DNA of 64,000 nucleotides from Caenorhabditis remanei (lineage: Eukaryota > Nematoda > Chromadorea > Rhabditida > Rhabditidae): the NCBI RefSeq assembly GCF_010183535.1, contig NC_071328.1, positions 7,006,001 through 7,070,000 of the forward strand, read 5' to 3'. The notes below the pieces were generated by a model. That model saw nothing but the letters and a program-made list of their open reading frames with translations. It made no database searches and was not told the origin of the DNA. How positions within the stretch are numbered: position 1 is the first letter of the stretch; each line of letters begins with the position of its first letter. This document shows, piece by piece, positions 10,775 through 22,704 of the stretch. The position numbers and the translations under genes are program-made.

Positions 10775-11096
10775 TTCTTGTACCATTTTGATTATAATTA
10801 AATTAATTACTAACTTTCTGTCATTTTCCCACTTTTCAATTATCCCTCGATCTCACTGCTATGAATAAAATTATGGTCATTATTATGTGTTATACTAGAA
10901 TTCAAACACACATGCAAAATCAAATATTGATTCGCTGAAAGCAGAAATACAAGAAAATATGAAAACCGGAGAATGAGGGGATTGTTTATGAAAAAATACA
11001 AGTCTAGTCGAAGAGGTATCAGAAAAATCGGAAGGAATTATTTGTTATTGATGAGTCGATTTGCCACTGTATTCACACTGGAAGGAACATTTTCGA
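10375..11096. repeat. inverted copy of the T-box last exon and MIC13 3' end
   Basis: This is the reverse complement of 5997-6718, and both stretches are exactly 722 bp. It carries most of the T-box last exon, its 3' UTR with the poly(A) signal, the intergenic spacer, and the reverse of MIC13 exon 3. It stops one base before repeat B begins at 11098. Confidence 0.9.
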
Positions 11097-11097
11097 A

Positions 11098-11548
11098 TCA
11101 ACTTTAAAACTTTAATGAGACGAGTCAGAAGACCTTGGAACAAGGTACGAAGTATATGATAACTTCTTGTTTATTCTTGGAAATAAACTATCTTAATTCC
11201 AACCAGAAGATTTATGAATTACAGTCCCTCTACCAAAATCTATCGTTAACATCTTTTGGGTTCTCACAGAAATCCGTCATACTCCCATCTCTTCCAGTTT
11301 TGTTTACTACAGATAAGGTCATAACTAGGTCAACTTCGGTTTTTCTTTTGATGCGAACGTCTGCAGTCATCACAATTTCCTTCCGTTTACTGTTCTTAGT
11401 TGTAAACATTTGATTTATTTGTGACAGATTACACGTCCCAACTAACACATCTAACGTTCTCTCTGGGTCATCTGTCAAGTTGTCATGGTTCTACATATGC
11501 CCTCTGGGAAGACTGAATGTCCTTCTTGGAAGGTTGAACATTGAATTC
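11098..11548. repeat. 451-bp direct repeat B, right copy
   Basis: Partner of 8946-9396, in the same orientation and of the same length, with only scattered substitutions. Its minus-strand open frame (about 11478-11230) is also kept, with a handful of residue differences. It begins one base after the inverted T-box/MIC13 segment ends, so the repeat boundary coincides with a rearrangement breakpoint. Confidence 0.85.
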
Positions 11549-11832
11549 AAAATTTCTGAATTTCCCTGAAAATATCTCATAACTTTCATTGAAACAAAAA
11601 GTTTCTCTGATAATTTTATGAAGAGGAGAAACTGCAACTTTTCATCAACTCACTCTCTCTCTTCACAACCACTGCATCCCCTACTTACTTATCAGTTGAA
11701 TTTGAAATACAATAATTTTAATACTGATAACAATCCTTCTCTTGTTCTGCCAATTGACACTTTTCTGCCGATTTTCCCCCCTTTTCTTCTCAATTTTTTG
11801 GTGCTCCTTGTGCTCCACAAGTCACCAAAAGA

Positions 11833-14800
11833 ATGAGTTCGGCAGTAGCCTCAAGGCTATCATGGGGACTTATTCTCACTTCTATTGACTTTTTGGCATG
11901 TCTTTTATTCGCTTGTCTTCACGATGGAACTTTCAAATTTGCAAATTTCACTAGTCAATTCTCCGATTTCTCATTTTTCACTAGGTTTGTACTGGCTGAG
12001 AGCTGGGACGCTATAAGACAAAAGGTTCTATCACTAGAATACAACAGTAATATGAAAAATCTCATCTAATAAAGTGTTTGGAAGAGATGACCCTTGCAAC
12101 AACATAATGAATTGATTAGGATGGAGGTCGAAGGTAGACTTTGATTCCAAGTTGAATATCGTTTTCCAGTATGAATGGTTTAAATTTCCTCTTCACCGTT
12201 ATCAACAAAAAAAGACATTTTTAACAAGGGGCGCGACCCTAATCAAATTGAATGGGTTCATAATTCAAGTTTATCCTGCTAATGCTAAATTGTTCGAAAC
12301 TCTGAGAAATCTTCTTTTGATTTTAGGTAAATATTAAGTTATCAACCACGAAATGATATGGTTTTTTGATCAGCCATGCTTAGTACTCCCTATCACTGAT
12401 AAGCATGAAAGAGAGAAATGGACGGTGCAAAAGGAAAAATAATTATTGATTTATGAGATGAATCGGACCATAGTTTAAAAGAGAAATTACAGTTCAGAAC
12501 AAGGGCACACCTGAGACCGAAATCCGAAAATCAGAAACTTAAATTACAGCACAATCGATCTATTCCTCCTCCAATTACTCCGTTTTGCGTTATGGATGGT
12601 TCCAGCTGCGGTCCACGTGGCAAACAAAGCAGATACTCTGACTATGTGGAAAGAGGTAATTGAAAATAAGAGTCCTTTGAAACCCAGATTTTCTAATTTC
12701 CAGCCAATCTTCTGCACATCTCTTATCATCTGTGCTGCTTCCCCAACCAAACTTCTTCTTCTCACAGAAAAATTGAAGCCAGATGAGTTTTTGACATTCG
12801 GAGATACTGCATTCCTCGTCTGGAACTTTTTGGCTGCTATTCTTCTGAACTCCTCGTGGTCAAGATACTTCATCAGAACACCTTCTTCTTATATTATTTT
12901 GGAGGAAGAAGATGTAAGTTGACTGATTTGATTCCTAACTACAGTAACCCGCACATGTTAAATCTGGTTCAAAATAGACGGAAAACACCGTTCTAAACTT
13001 GATATTTTCAGCTCGAGGTGGCTCCAAAACAAACATTTGAACTGATCTTCCGTCTTCTCCAATATTGTAAAAGAGAGTGGCTCTGGCATATTTCTGGATT
13101 CTCTTGGCTCTTTATCTACTCAATCAGTGAGTTTGTAGGGGAATACAGTATACCATATATAGTATACCATATACAGTATACCATATACAGTATACAATAT
13201 ACCATATACAATATACAATATACCATATACAATATACCATGTACAGTATACCATATACCATATACAGTATACCATATACCATATACCATATACAAACAGA
13301 AAAATAAATTAGAAAAAACTCCAATTTTCAGCACGTATATTCGTTCCCTACTACACTGGTCAAGTCATTGCTACCGTAGTCGCCACTAAATCCTATCCAG
13401 CTCTTGCTAATTCTGTCTACATCATGACAATCATCTCATTGGTCAGTGCAGTTGCCGCAGGATTCCGTGGAGGTTCATTCGAATATGCATATGCCAGAAT
13501 TCAACGATCAATTCGTTATGATTTATTCCATGGACTTGTGAAACAGGACGTCGCATTTTATGATGCTCACAAGACTGGAGAAATCACTTCAAGACTAGCT
13601 GCAGACTGTCAGACAATGTCAGATACCGTTGCGTTGAATGTTAATGTTTTCTTGAGGTTTGTTTGTGTGTCCGGATGTCCACATACCTCCTCTTTTTCAG
13701 AAACTGTGTCATGCTTCTCGGATCAATGATTTTCATGATGAAACTCTCCTGGAGACTCTCTTTGGTCACCTTCATCTTGGTCCCAATCATTTTCGTCGCT
13801 TCCAAAATTTTCGGAACATATTATGATGTAAGTTTTAAAAACTCCTCCCAAAATCTATATGATGTTGTTTTTAGCATCTCTCGGAGCGTACTCAAGACAC
13901 CATCGCAGCTTCGAATGACGTGGCAGAAGAAGTTCTTTCCACAATGCGTACCGTCCGTTCTTTTGCTTGTGAGAACGTGGAATCTGATCGATTCTATGGA
14001 AAACTGACCCATACTTTGGATGTGACCAGAACCAAAGCAATCGCCTATATTGGATTTCTCTGGGTCTCTGAACTCTTCCAATCATTTATCATTGTCGCTG
14101 TTCTCTGGTACGGAGGTCATTTGGTGTTGACACAGAAAATGAAAGCAGATCTACTGGTTTCTTTCCTTCTGTATCAAATGCAATTGGGAGATAATTTGAG
14201 ACAAATGGGAGAAGTTTGGACTGGATTGATGCAATCTGTTGGAGCATCCAGAAAAGTTTTCGAGTACATTGACAGAGAACCACAAATTCAGCATTTGGGA
14301 GAGTATATGCCAGAGAACGTTGTTGGAAAAATTGAGTTCAGAAACGTTCATTTCAGTTATCCAACAAGATCGGATCAGCCTATTTTGAAGTGAGTTTCAA
14401 GACAATGCAAGTCTGGTCTACTCTCAATTGGCTCTGCTATCTATATATTCTTGCAGAGATCTCTCATTCACCGTTGAACCAGGAGAGACAGTCGCGTTGG
14501 TTGGACCATCTGGATCTGGAAAATCTTCTTGTATCTCTCTTCTGGAGAACTTTTATATTCCAAATGCAGGACAAGTTCTAGTCGATGGAGTACCTTTGGA
14601 GGATTATGAACATCATTATATTCATAAAAAGGTAAGTACATTTTGATTGCATAACTTTCCTTTTTATTAAAAACATTTTAGATCGCTTTGGTCGGTCAGG
14701 AACCAATTCTTTTCGCTCGTTCAGTTATGGAGAATGTCAGATATGGAGTAGAAGTTGCTGATACAGTAAGTGTTTGGACTGTCAGTGAGACACTGACGAG

Positions 14801-15517
14801 TCGGAAGACCTTTTGAAATTTGAACACCTGGATACAGTCATAGAAAGATACTTTCTATTTCAGGATGTAATCCGTTCCTGCGAAATGGCAAATGCCCATG
14901 GATTCATCATGCAAACTACACTGAAATACGAAACGAACGTCGGCGAGAAAGGAACACAAATGTCGGGAGGACAAAAACAAAGAATTGCAATTGCTCGTGC
15001 ATTGGTTCGCGAACCAGCAATTCTCCTTTTGGACGAAGCAACTTCTGCATTGGATACAGAGTCAGAGCATGTTGTGCAAGAGGCAATTTACAAGAATTTG
15101 GGAGGAAAGTCGGTTATTTTGATTGCACATCGATTGTCAACTGTTGAGAAAGCTGATAAGATTGTTGTTATTAATAAGGTTAGTTCATTTTAGAAAATAG
15201 GAAAGCTCGCTAAATATGTAATGAATTTCGGGCAAAAACGCTGTATCGAAATCAAAATGAAAACAAAAACGATTCAGGGACGTGTCGAACAAATTGGAAA
15301 TCACGAAACACTTCTGAAGGATACAAATGGAACCTACGCAAAACTCGTTCAACGTCAAATGATGGGAGATCAAAAAACACGTAAGCGGGTTACAGTACCC
15401 CGATCCGGACCACGTCCAGCCACATCAATAAACGTGGCAGGGCCATCACAAGGAAATGCAATGTCACTTCTGTCTACTAGTTTCAGTCAATCCGCCAGTA
15501 GTGTTACCTCCAAATAA
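11833..15517 (+). CDS. TAP-like half ABC transporter (HAF/ABCB9 type)
   Basis: Eleven exons join in phase: 11833-11984, 12550-12655, 12704-12913, 13012-13126, 13332-13656, 13701-13827, 13875-14389, 14457-14631, 14682-14765, 14864-15178 and 15278-15517. They give 787 residues. An N-terminal set of extra membrane helices (about 1-180) precedes the six-helix core, as in TAP and TAPL. The single nucleotide-binding domain is complete: Walker [10 protein letters not shown] (about 533-541), Q-loop VGQEPILF, signature MSGGQKQR (636-643), Walker [13 protein letters not shown] (from 656) and the switch His in IAHRLST (692). Half transporters dimerise, and nematode HAF-4 and HAF-9 act together on intestinal lysosome-related organelles and are thought to move peptides. 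Length and the extra helices fit that pair best; haf-6 is an alternative on chromosome position. I therefore leave the symbol empty. Confidence 0.93.
13144..13293. repeat. microsatellite of ATATAC/CAGTATACC type
   Basis: About 150 bp of interleaved short units such as CCATATACAGTATA within intron 4 of the ABC transporter (13127-13331). It is rich in self-complementary GTATAC and ATATAT words. It makes long but meaningless Tyr/Ile-rich open frames on both strands. Confidence 0.9.
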
Positions 15518-15812
15518 TTGTTATTTTTTCCCAATTTTTGCATTCATTTTTCTCATTTGTCGTTTTTTTTCTCTCGATTATATTTGATGAACTCGTCTAG
15601 AAATGGTCTAATATAAATCATTATTTATCTGCATAATTATTAGAAAAACAAAGCAAAATTTGGAAAATAGAAGAAAATACAAAACAATGCTATAAATCAC
15701 AGATTCGTTAGGAAATGTTCGGTAAAAACTCTAGAACTGGGGAAAATACGAAAACGGCGGGAAAGATACAAAAAAGCAATAAATTTCAAGTTTGAAAAAG
15801 CGAAAACAGTAT

Positions 15813-16986
15813 TTAGACGAGCTCCAAATAGTCGCTGTCATCTTCGCGAAGAATGGTTTCTCGAGGTGCTCGCAGTGTGTTCTGCAAGAAACATTACTAG
15901 GTTTTCCCAAAAATAAAGCGATAGTTTATTCTTACAGTGGATCGCAGCGTGTTATTCCAGCTGCGAACTTGCGAGTATGAGCTAACAGTGCCTCGTGCGT
16001 CATTGCCCGTCTGCCAGTTGTTGATTGACAATCGGTACGAGTCATTCATCAGGGGCATCGCTTGGAATGGCTAAAATTGTTTATATGAGAAGGTATAAAA
16101 AATATCAGATTCACAAAATATATACCTCATACTGCTGACTTCTACTTCCACTTCCTCCACTCATTTGCCCGTAATTCATTGTCGAATAGTTTGCATTCGA
16201 CACGGTGTAAACTGACAACGGGACGACCGGATAGATCATGATGTAGTAGAGTGAAGAGAAATGAATCACTATCTGAAAGCAAAAAGAATGGATTCAGACT
16301 GCAAACTGTTGAAAAATACCAAAATCGCATAGAAGAGTGATATGATGAAAGCGAAAATGATGAATGCTGACGAATGGAAATTCGGATTCAATTTGGCTGT
16401 TTTAGAATATTCGAAAATTGAAGTAATTGTGGCGTAGTAAGAAAGGAAGCATATTATAAGCTGAAATTGGATTATGTTTCGTCATATTCATCGATTTTTC
16501 CATTTCAATTACCTCGAAAAACATGCTTGGAAGAGTGAGAATGGCTCTATACCGAATTTTCAAGTCGTGTTCTTTTTTAACTAAATACACAGAATACAGA
16601 AACAACGAGCACGAAGTGAAGAAGAAAATAAGAAGGTATGCACATTGTTCAACGAAAAACCACTCATTGATCATGAAACGTGGAAGATTCAAAACGACTT
16701 TATGCAGCCAATAGCAAGAAGATGAACTGCATCGAATGGGAGAACTCGGATCATTGCAGTACGTCGGTATTGAGAGATGTTCTTGCATTGATCGGATACA
16801 GTACACCAAGAGACAGATGTATTTGATTATCGAGATTTTCTGAAAAAGTGGGTGTTACATGAACTGAGCGATGTTTATCAGTGGGAAATATACCAATGAA
16901 GTTCTCAGAAGTGGCACGTATACTTGATGAAAAGTGTCGTCCACATCTTCGGATGAGCTCCGTCGCGATCGCCATGGAACATACAT
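15813..16986 (-). CDS. multi-pass membrane protein of unknown function
   Basis: Exons in coding order are 16986-16894, 16839-16513, 16460-16320, 16272-16126, 16070-15936 and 15881-15813. All join in phase 0 and give 303 residues. The N-terminus is basic and Ser-rich (WRSRRSSSEDVDD). Four hydrophobic stretches follow: around ISIIKYICLLVYCI, then AYLLIFFFTSCSLFLYSVYLV, LTLPSMFFEVLIICFLSYYA, and FIIFAFIISLFYAILIVIHF. An extracellular-type loop with several Cys lies between the first two. The C-terminal third is hydrophilic with Asn/Ser/Tyr-rich sequence, ending DYLELV. I do not recognise a family. The next gene upstream on the same strand ends only about 390 bp away and is also a four-helix protein, so the pair may be an operon or diverged relatives. 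All exons being phase 0 is a notable regularity. Confidence 0.75.
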
Positions 16987-17375
16987 CCGACTTATTGAGC
17001 ACGTCTCTGAATTGATTATGAAATTGAGATTTTCAAGCTATTCCACGATATGAACTAACTGAAATAGAAAGATCGTCAGATACGAATCAATAAAGTGCGC
17101 TAAAGTTCTTGAAGATTCGATGCTCAAAAAAATGTGAATGATTTTTATTAGAAAAAGGGAAGAAACAATCGCAGAAAATTATTAAAACATGAAGAAAATG
17201 TATAATTATATATAAATTGAGAAATATTATGATCCCAATAAAAACAAGTGGAAAAGAATGAAGCTCTGTTGATATTTAGACTTTTACTTCTAATTAGTCT
17301 TTAAAAATAACATAGTTTCTCACTTTTCCCACTCAATTTTGATGGGAAACCAGTAAAAAGTGTCGTTTTTGTTAT

Positions 17376-19006
17376 CTAGCATTCGCTAGAAGTACGACTT
17401 TGTGCTTCCTCGTCGACAGTCTCCAAATGACGAAAGCTTCTTGGAGATACTGAACGATTGTGTGGTTGTTGTTTCGCAGATGAGATTGAATTCGACGAAA
17501 TGGATAATACGCTGGAAGAATGTGGGAAAGGATAAATTATTATGGGAGTGAAGGGAAAAGAAAAAAGAATATGCCGGAAATGGCTAGTTTAATACTTTTA
17601 AGGTACGTGAATAACGAATACTTATAATAATCAGTGTGAAATGACATACAAATAATCTATTTCTGACAAAAGATACACTTCTTTCCTCTTTTTGATTCAA
17701 CTAATCAGGAGAAACTATCTTGAAAAATAAAATACAAGAGAAGAAAGCATTTACCAATGCGATGACGTCGACTGTGGTGCTGTTGTGGTGCCGGAAAGCT
17801 CGTTGGTGACAGAGTTGAGATCGGAGAGTAGATTGACGCCAGCTACAAAAAAGGACAAAATTGATGGTTTCCGCTATTAAAATTGAGGAATACGAACAGA
17901 CATCTTGAGGAACAAAAAAAGAAAAAAAAACCTTTTCCATGGAATCGAATCAGTGATGATCTGCGGACGGGACGTCGGAATGGGCCTGAAAATTTAACAA
18001 TTTTGTTAACTAAGTCATACCTGAAAATGAGTTTTAACGCCCATAAGGTTTAAGAGTGAAGGCCTTAAGGAAAAAAGCATTACTATCGTGATGAGTAGTT
18101 GGAGTGGGTGGATCTCCCCGTCGTTGATAATATAATACACCCAGCCAAAATCCATAGAGAAAATACACGTAGATTGCCCAGATCATGATTATTGGAAATA
18201 GTGTCAAGCGGCAGGAATCTAAAATGAAAATATGGTGGAAAGTATAAAAGTTTGAAACTCTACCGAGTACAATGGAAATTTTCAGTTTCTCGAATATTAA
18301 TAGCTTTATAGTTGAGTGAACGGCACGAAGTGTCCAAATAAAAAGAGGGTACATGAAAGTGATCTGAAAAATTGATCTGAAAAGAATACATTATTCGCAA
18401 GCGAACTTACCACAGAAATTGTAGATGGAACAAGAAGTAAGACCGGATTCATACGTTGTGGGAACTTTCGGCGAGTGATACTTGTTTCGGAAAGTCGCAT
18501 CCCAAGAAAGCCGGTAACCGCGCTAAAGAAAGAGTACTAGAAATTGGTTATTTCAGATATACTTGAAGCGACTATTTGGAATTTCACTTTGATTCCAAAT
18601 CTTACCTGAATATAAGAAAATAAGAATAAACGTTGATCAAATTTCGGGAGATCATATAATTGGGACGTTCCGGAAGTCCGTTCGATTTACGCTGAATCTC
18701 ACCAGTTGCCGAAAATCCATCAAATCCTGGTACCGAAATAGGATCAAATTGCTCATCTGGAGTCATTTGACTGGCATTGTACAGACCGACTATAGCGGCA
18801 GCAAGCAAACTGACTTCCACGTGAAATATGAGGCTCTGGAAATGACACAACAAGGAATCACAAGAAACTACATTAGAATAGCGTACTTTGACATGAACCT
18901 GGTCGAAGAGCCAGCGATATGGATATTTCCGGTGCAATCTCCCCGATTCCGGGCGTGCTCCTCGAGATATATTTGAATGGGTTGAGCGAATACTTGTATC
19001 TGCCAT
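17376..19006 (-). CDS. multi-pass membrane protein of unknown function
   Basis: Exons in coding order are 19006-18899, 18835-18606, 18522-18411, 18363-18264, 18218-18084, 17985-17932, 17842-17755 and 17511-17376. Phases agree throughout and give 320 residues. A basic N-terminus (RGARPESGRLHRKYPYRW) leads to hydrophobic stretches at SLLAAAIVGLY, YSYFLIFSAVTGFLG, PVLLLVPSTISVITFMYPLF and LTLFPIIMIWAIYVYFLYGFWLG. The tail is Ser/Thr-rich and ends TSSEC. The small exon 17985-17932 and those after it were placed by phase and splice signals, so they are less certain than the first five. It shares a divergent 263-bp promoter region with the deps-1-like gene. I do not recognise a family. Confidence 0.72.
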
Positions 19007-19269
19007 ACTTTGCTGAAAAATATGAGATACTTACGAAAACTGTCACGTATAAAGGAAATGTCTAAAATTCGATATAACCAAGGTTTGAAAACCCTTTTTT
19101 AAATTTGAACTGAAAATGTTGCCGCCAAAAACAAACTTACATGTGCCTTTAAAGTACGGTAGAACATCGTCATGAGACCTCATACGCGCGAAATGTAGAC
19201 TTTATCCTTTTTAAATTTATTTTCACAATTCCAGGGACTTTTTCTGAGAAGAAGTATAATAATTCAAAG
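19007..19269. promoter_or_regulatory. divergent promoter region
   Basis: Only 263 bp separate the ATG of the minus-strand membrane-protein gene (19006) from the ATG of the deps-1-like gene (19270). An acceptor-like TTCCAG lies about 35 bp before the deps-1 ATG and could take a spliced leader. Both genes must be controlled from this interval or from inside each other. Confidence 0.55.
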
Positions 19270-22200
19270 ATGTACATGGAGAATCAAAGAAGCTTTGAAT
19301 ATCAAGCATTGGTAGTCAGCTCTTGCAGTTCTGAGCATCAGGAAAGCGAGACGGATCTCGTTCTTATTCTCAAATCACTAAAGGTGCGTTTTCGAAACTT
19401 ATTTCAACAGAGAAATTTCTCCATAATTTCAGGATCAGAAAGAGGTCAAGAGCCGAATCTATGGAGTAGCAAAGGAAGCATTCCTACCACCTACTTCGAT
19501 CGAACAAACATTTGATAATATTGAGGATGCGAAAAATTTGGAGTGAGAGTTTTCATGATCTGATTTCTTTTTTTCAATCGAGACAAAACAAATGCACTAG
19601 ATTGCACAGGTGCCACATTTTGCATAGCGTCATTCTTGTTCACACCTTCGAATAATATGTATCATTATAGGAGACGATGTGCGATTCCGCTCAAGTTCGG
19701 AGATATCATCCAATTCAACAGGGAAGATGTGAATCACGATCTCAAAACAGTGTACCGATTTTTTCGCGAAAAAGCTATTTACGAGGTTTCGTCCAATGAA
19801 AATGGACCACTCTTAAAAATCGGTGGAGTCATCGAACCAAATAAGCCGACAACTTTCTGGACACCATTGGAGACTATGGCTATTCGTACGGCCTAAAAAA
19901 AGAACGCAATTTAACTGTTAATTTCAGCAACACAAGAAGCGACGCGTGCAGAACCAGATGTTTATTTGTATGCGTGGATTCGCGTCGAAACACAAATGAC
20001 ATCTAGTCGAGATCCATACAATCTTGAACTTTCTTTTGATTCATTTGAAAGCTGTGATGCAACCGAGCAAGGACGCGTCTGTGAAGCTGTCAGTGATTTT
20101 CTCTTGTTTATATTCAACTCAAGTTCTTATCAAAATGTTTATTCAAATTTGGACGTTTGAATGTGAAATTACAGCCTTGGCATCGCTATTCTCTCGAATC
20201 GAAATTCACCATGTGGCGCGCTGAACCGACTCCGTGTGATAGCGACGACGAAATTGACCTTGAGCCGAGAAAAGATGTTTATGTGGTAGAAAACAAATGG
20301 GCAGAGGTATATATTGTTTATTTGAGCTCAATGAAACTTCGGCTTTAGAACTGTCTTGAGCGTGAGATGCTTACAATTAGAGTTGAAAGCAAATTCCGTT
20401 TTCAGAGAATTCAAAGGCAGCTTGGTCTCTTCGTCGGCGAACGGCTTATTCTGTGCAAGGATCTTCCACAATACGACTTCATCATTCCATTGCTAAGACC
20501 AATTTCATGTGTCAATGACACTAAGACATTCCTCTACCCATCCGTTGGAGAATATTTTCATTTTAGTGCAGTTTGGTCGGTTCATCATAATGCTTTTCTG
20601 GTGACCGAGTTACTGCCGTACCAAGTGCTCAGAGCGCACACGACCACTACGAGCGGAAATGTAAGAAATTTTGAAATTTTATATACTAACTCCACTATTT
20701 CAATTTCAGCTGCTCGTTCGTGTGAATACATCCGACAAAATGAGTGGATTTTTCAATGATAGTGGCAATAGTCTTGGATTAATTGACGATCCATATCACT
20801 CTCTTTGTTTCTTAGAGTTCCATCCAGTCCTTCATGAACAATTAAAAGTTATGGCAGAAGTACGTGCAGTTCGCGCTGTTGAGAATCGTTCGGTTCGTTA
20901 CCGCATTGTGCGTACAGTTTTGGAAGACGAGACATCGAAGCGCTTGAATCAATGGCTTCAAACTTCTGAGGTAAGGCTAAAAGAAGTTTAAATACGCACT
21001 GACCGATAAGAACTCACTAGTCGGAAAACTAGTGATCGTATCGAAGCATAAGTACGAAAGTGAACAAGCGTTTCCTTTCAAACATGGGTAGATTTTTGTG
21101 TTATTCATCAAGTTATGAATGTTTCTGTGGATTTTTCAACAAAAATATTGTAAGCAGTTTCAAAATTATTCCGCTTTTGTTGTTTGAGACACATCCTTCG
21201 CGCGTTTCTCCTTTCTTCGCTTGATTCGCCTTTCTCTCTCCATCTTTATCATTTTCAAGATTTTCTTATTCTTGAACCGCTTCAGAATTTTCGGATACTT
21301 CAGCATCTTCTTTCTAGCCAAACGAATATGATAAGGTCTCCAATCGACAGGTTGTTTTCCTATATCGCATTTACGAACACGATTGACTCCGAGTGGTGTA
21401 CAAGCAGTACGAGCCATGTTTCACTGCTAGATTGTGACAATGTGCAGAGGGTAAATGGAATGACTGTCAACTATGAGAAGTTGTATTATTTCGACTAATA
21501 GCGGCGCTTTTTTATTGATTACCTGACACTAAAATATTGTGTGCACTTGTTCGATTCTCGATCAATACTGCAAATATGTACTTCACAGATAATAAAGATA
21601 TCGTGTCAACGGGAATGATGAAAATAGTTTTTTTCAGTTCTGTGTAGGACCCATCAACGGAATGGTCATCAACCGGGACACCGTCATTTCTGCTAAATAC
21701 CCAAACATCTTTTTCCGTTTAGACACCAAAGAAAACCTCCCTCCAGGTACGGGACTTCGTTTCCGTGGAAAACGAGCTCCTGGTGTCAACAGTGAAGTCA
21801 GGATCATCGAGTACCATCTCACTGCAGAATATTCTGCTCGAAAAGTTATTGGAACGGAAGACAATGTAGGTGTCAAAGGGGCACGTCAATGGTCAATGCG
21901 AGATTAACTTAATTTTCAGCGTATTTTCCAAGTCTATTTGAAGTCAATTCAAACTCAAGAACAATTGGCACATAGTGAAATCGTCGGACCAGTAGACATG
22001 CGGCTTTTAAAACCACCGAAAGACGTTGCTGATGATGAAAAGTGAGAAGGAAAGAGGGCAATTTTTAAACTCCGATCTCTGGGTCAAAACTTGTTCTTTT
22101 TGAAACCTGCTGGCCAATTTTTATTTATGTAAGTATTCTAATTCTATTTCCAGGTTCCTGGGATGGATTCGCGAATCACTTCATGTTGGAGACGCTCGTC

Positions 22201-22486
22201 GTTCATGCACGATCATGGAAATTTTCTCATTGGCATTATGCCCACCAATGCTTCCAGTGAACACCTCTTCGAGCAGAACTAGCAGCCGCCTTTCCAGAAC
22301 CACGCCACGTGGAAGTTCAACCGGTGGTTCAACTGGTTCACGCAGTTCTATATATTCTATCGCAAACAATGTGAGTGATTCTTTTGTAGTATTCTAATTG
22401 TTTTGGTCCATATTCAGAGATTCGTCGGTCCAGGAACCCGAAAACTCTCTCAACTCAACTCCACATCAAAGGACTCTGTTGCGTGA
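19270..22486 (+). CDS. deps-1: DEPS-1-like P-granule protein
   Basis: Eleven exons join in phase: 19270-19383, 19433-19542, 19671-19885, 19928-20088, 20175-20306, 20406-20660, 20710-20970, 21638-21865, 21920-22041, 22154-22370 and 22418-22486. They give 627 residues. There is no common catalytic domain. The body has repeated beta-rich blocks and the C-terminus is strongly Ser/Thr/Gly-rich (SSSRTSSRLSRTTPRGSS), as described for DEPS-1. In C. elegans, DEPS-1 sits on P granules, supports PRG-1/piRNA silencing and keeps rde-4 levels up. The assignment rests on length, the Ser-rich tail and the neighbouring acs-13-like gene, because deps-1 and acs-13 lie close together in C. elegans; I did not align it. 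Intron 7 (20971-21637) is the longest and holds a small ORF on the other strand. Confidence 0.7.
21166..21417 (-). CDS. small, very basic protein nested in a deps-1 intron
   Basis: An 83-codon intronless frame starts at a true ATG and lies antisense inside intron 7 of the deps-1-like gene. It starts MARTACTPLGVNRVRKC and continues IGKQPVDWRPYHIRLARKK, then a Lys/Arg-rich helical portion (about residues 35-75, with KRFKNKK and ERERRIKRRKEKR) and a short polar tail. The basic helix with a structured, Trp-containing N-terminus suggests an RNA-binding, nucleolar or mitochondrial-ribosomal role, but no family is recognised. The composition is unlike chance ORFs of this AT-rich DNA. The best argument for it being real would be conservation in other species. 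Confidence 0.55.
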   Translation of the reverse strand: MARTACTPLGVNRVRKCDIGKQPVDWRPYHIRLARKKMLKYPKILKRFKNKKILKMIKMERERRIKRRKEKRAKDVSQTTKAE

Positions 22487-22626
22487 AAATTGAGGTCCAT
22501 TGATGTCAATATTCTTCATTCTACTGTATTCGCATCCAGATGCCCTAATTTCATTCTTGTTCTTTTTTTCATGTTTTTCAATTGATGAGTCCTGAAGAAT
22601 AAGATTTGCATGCCTTTCAAAAATAC

Positions 22627-22704
22627 CACGGCTCCCAGCGGAGGCCCTCTCAAAGTACTGTGCGCAGTGCACTGACAGTGAGAGGGCCTCCACTGGAAGC
22701 CGTG
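22627..22704 (-). ncRNA. 78-nt hairpin, possible small-RNA precursor
   Basis: Two 26-nt arms (22627-22652 and 22679-22704) are inverted copies with only two differences, separated by a 26-nt loop. Read as RNA from the minus strand, both differences become G-U pairs, so the stem would be continuous over 26 bp; from the plus strand they are C-A mismatches. Size and stem length are in the range of animal pre-miRNAs. The arms are GC-rich (GGAGGCCCTCTCA), unlike the surroundings. A short foldback transposon remnant is the alternative. Confidence 0.45.

Noticed and set aside
13116..13389. Tyr/Ile-rich frames on both strands
   Set aside because: They come from the ATATAC-type microsatellite in an ABC transporter intron.
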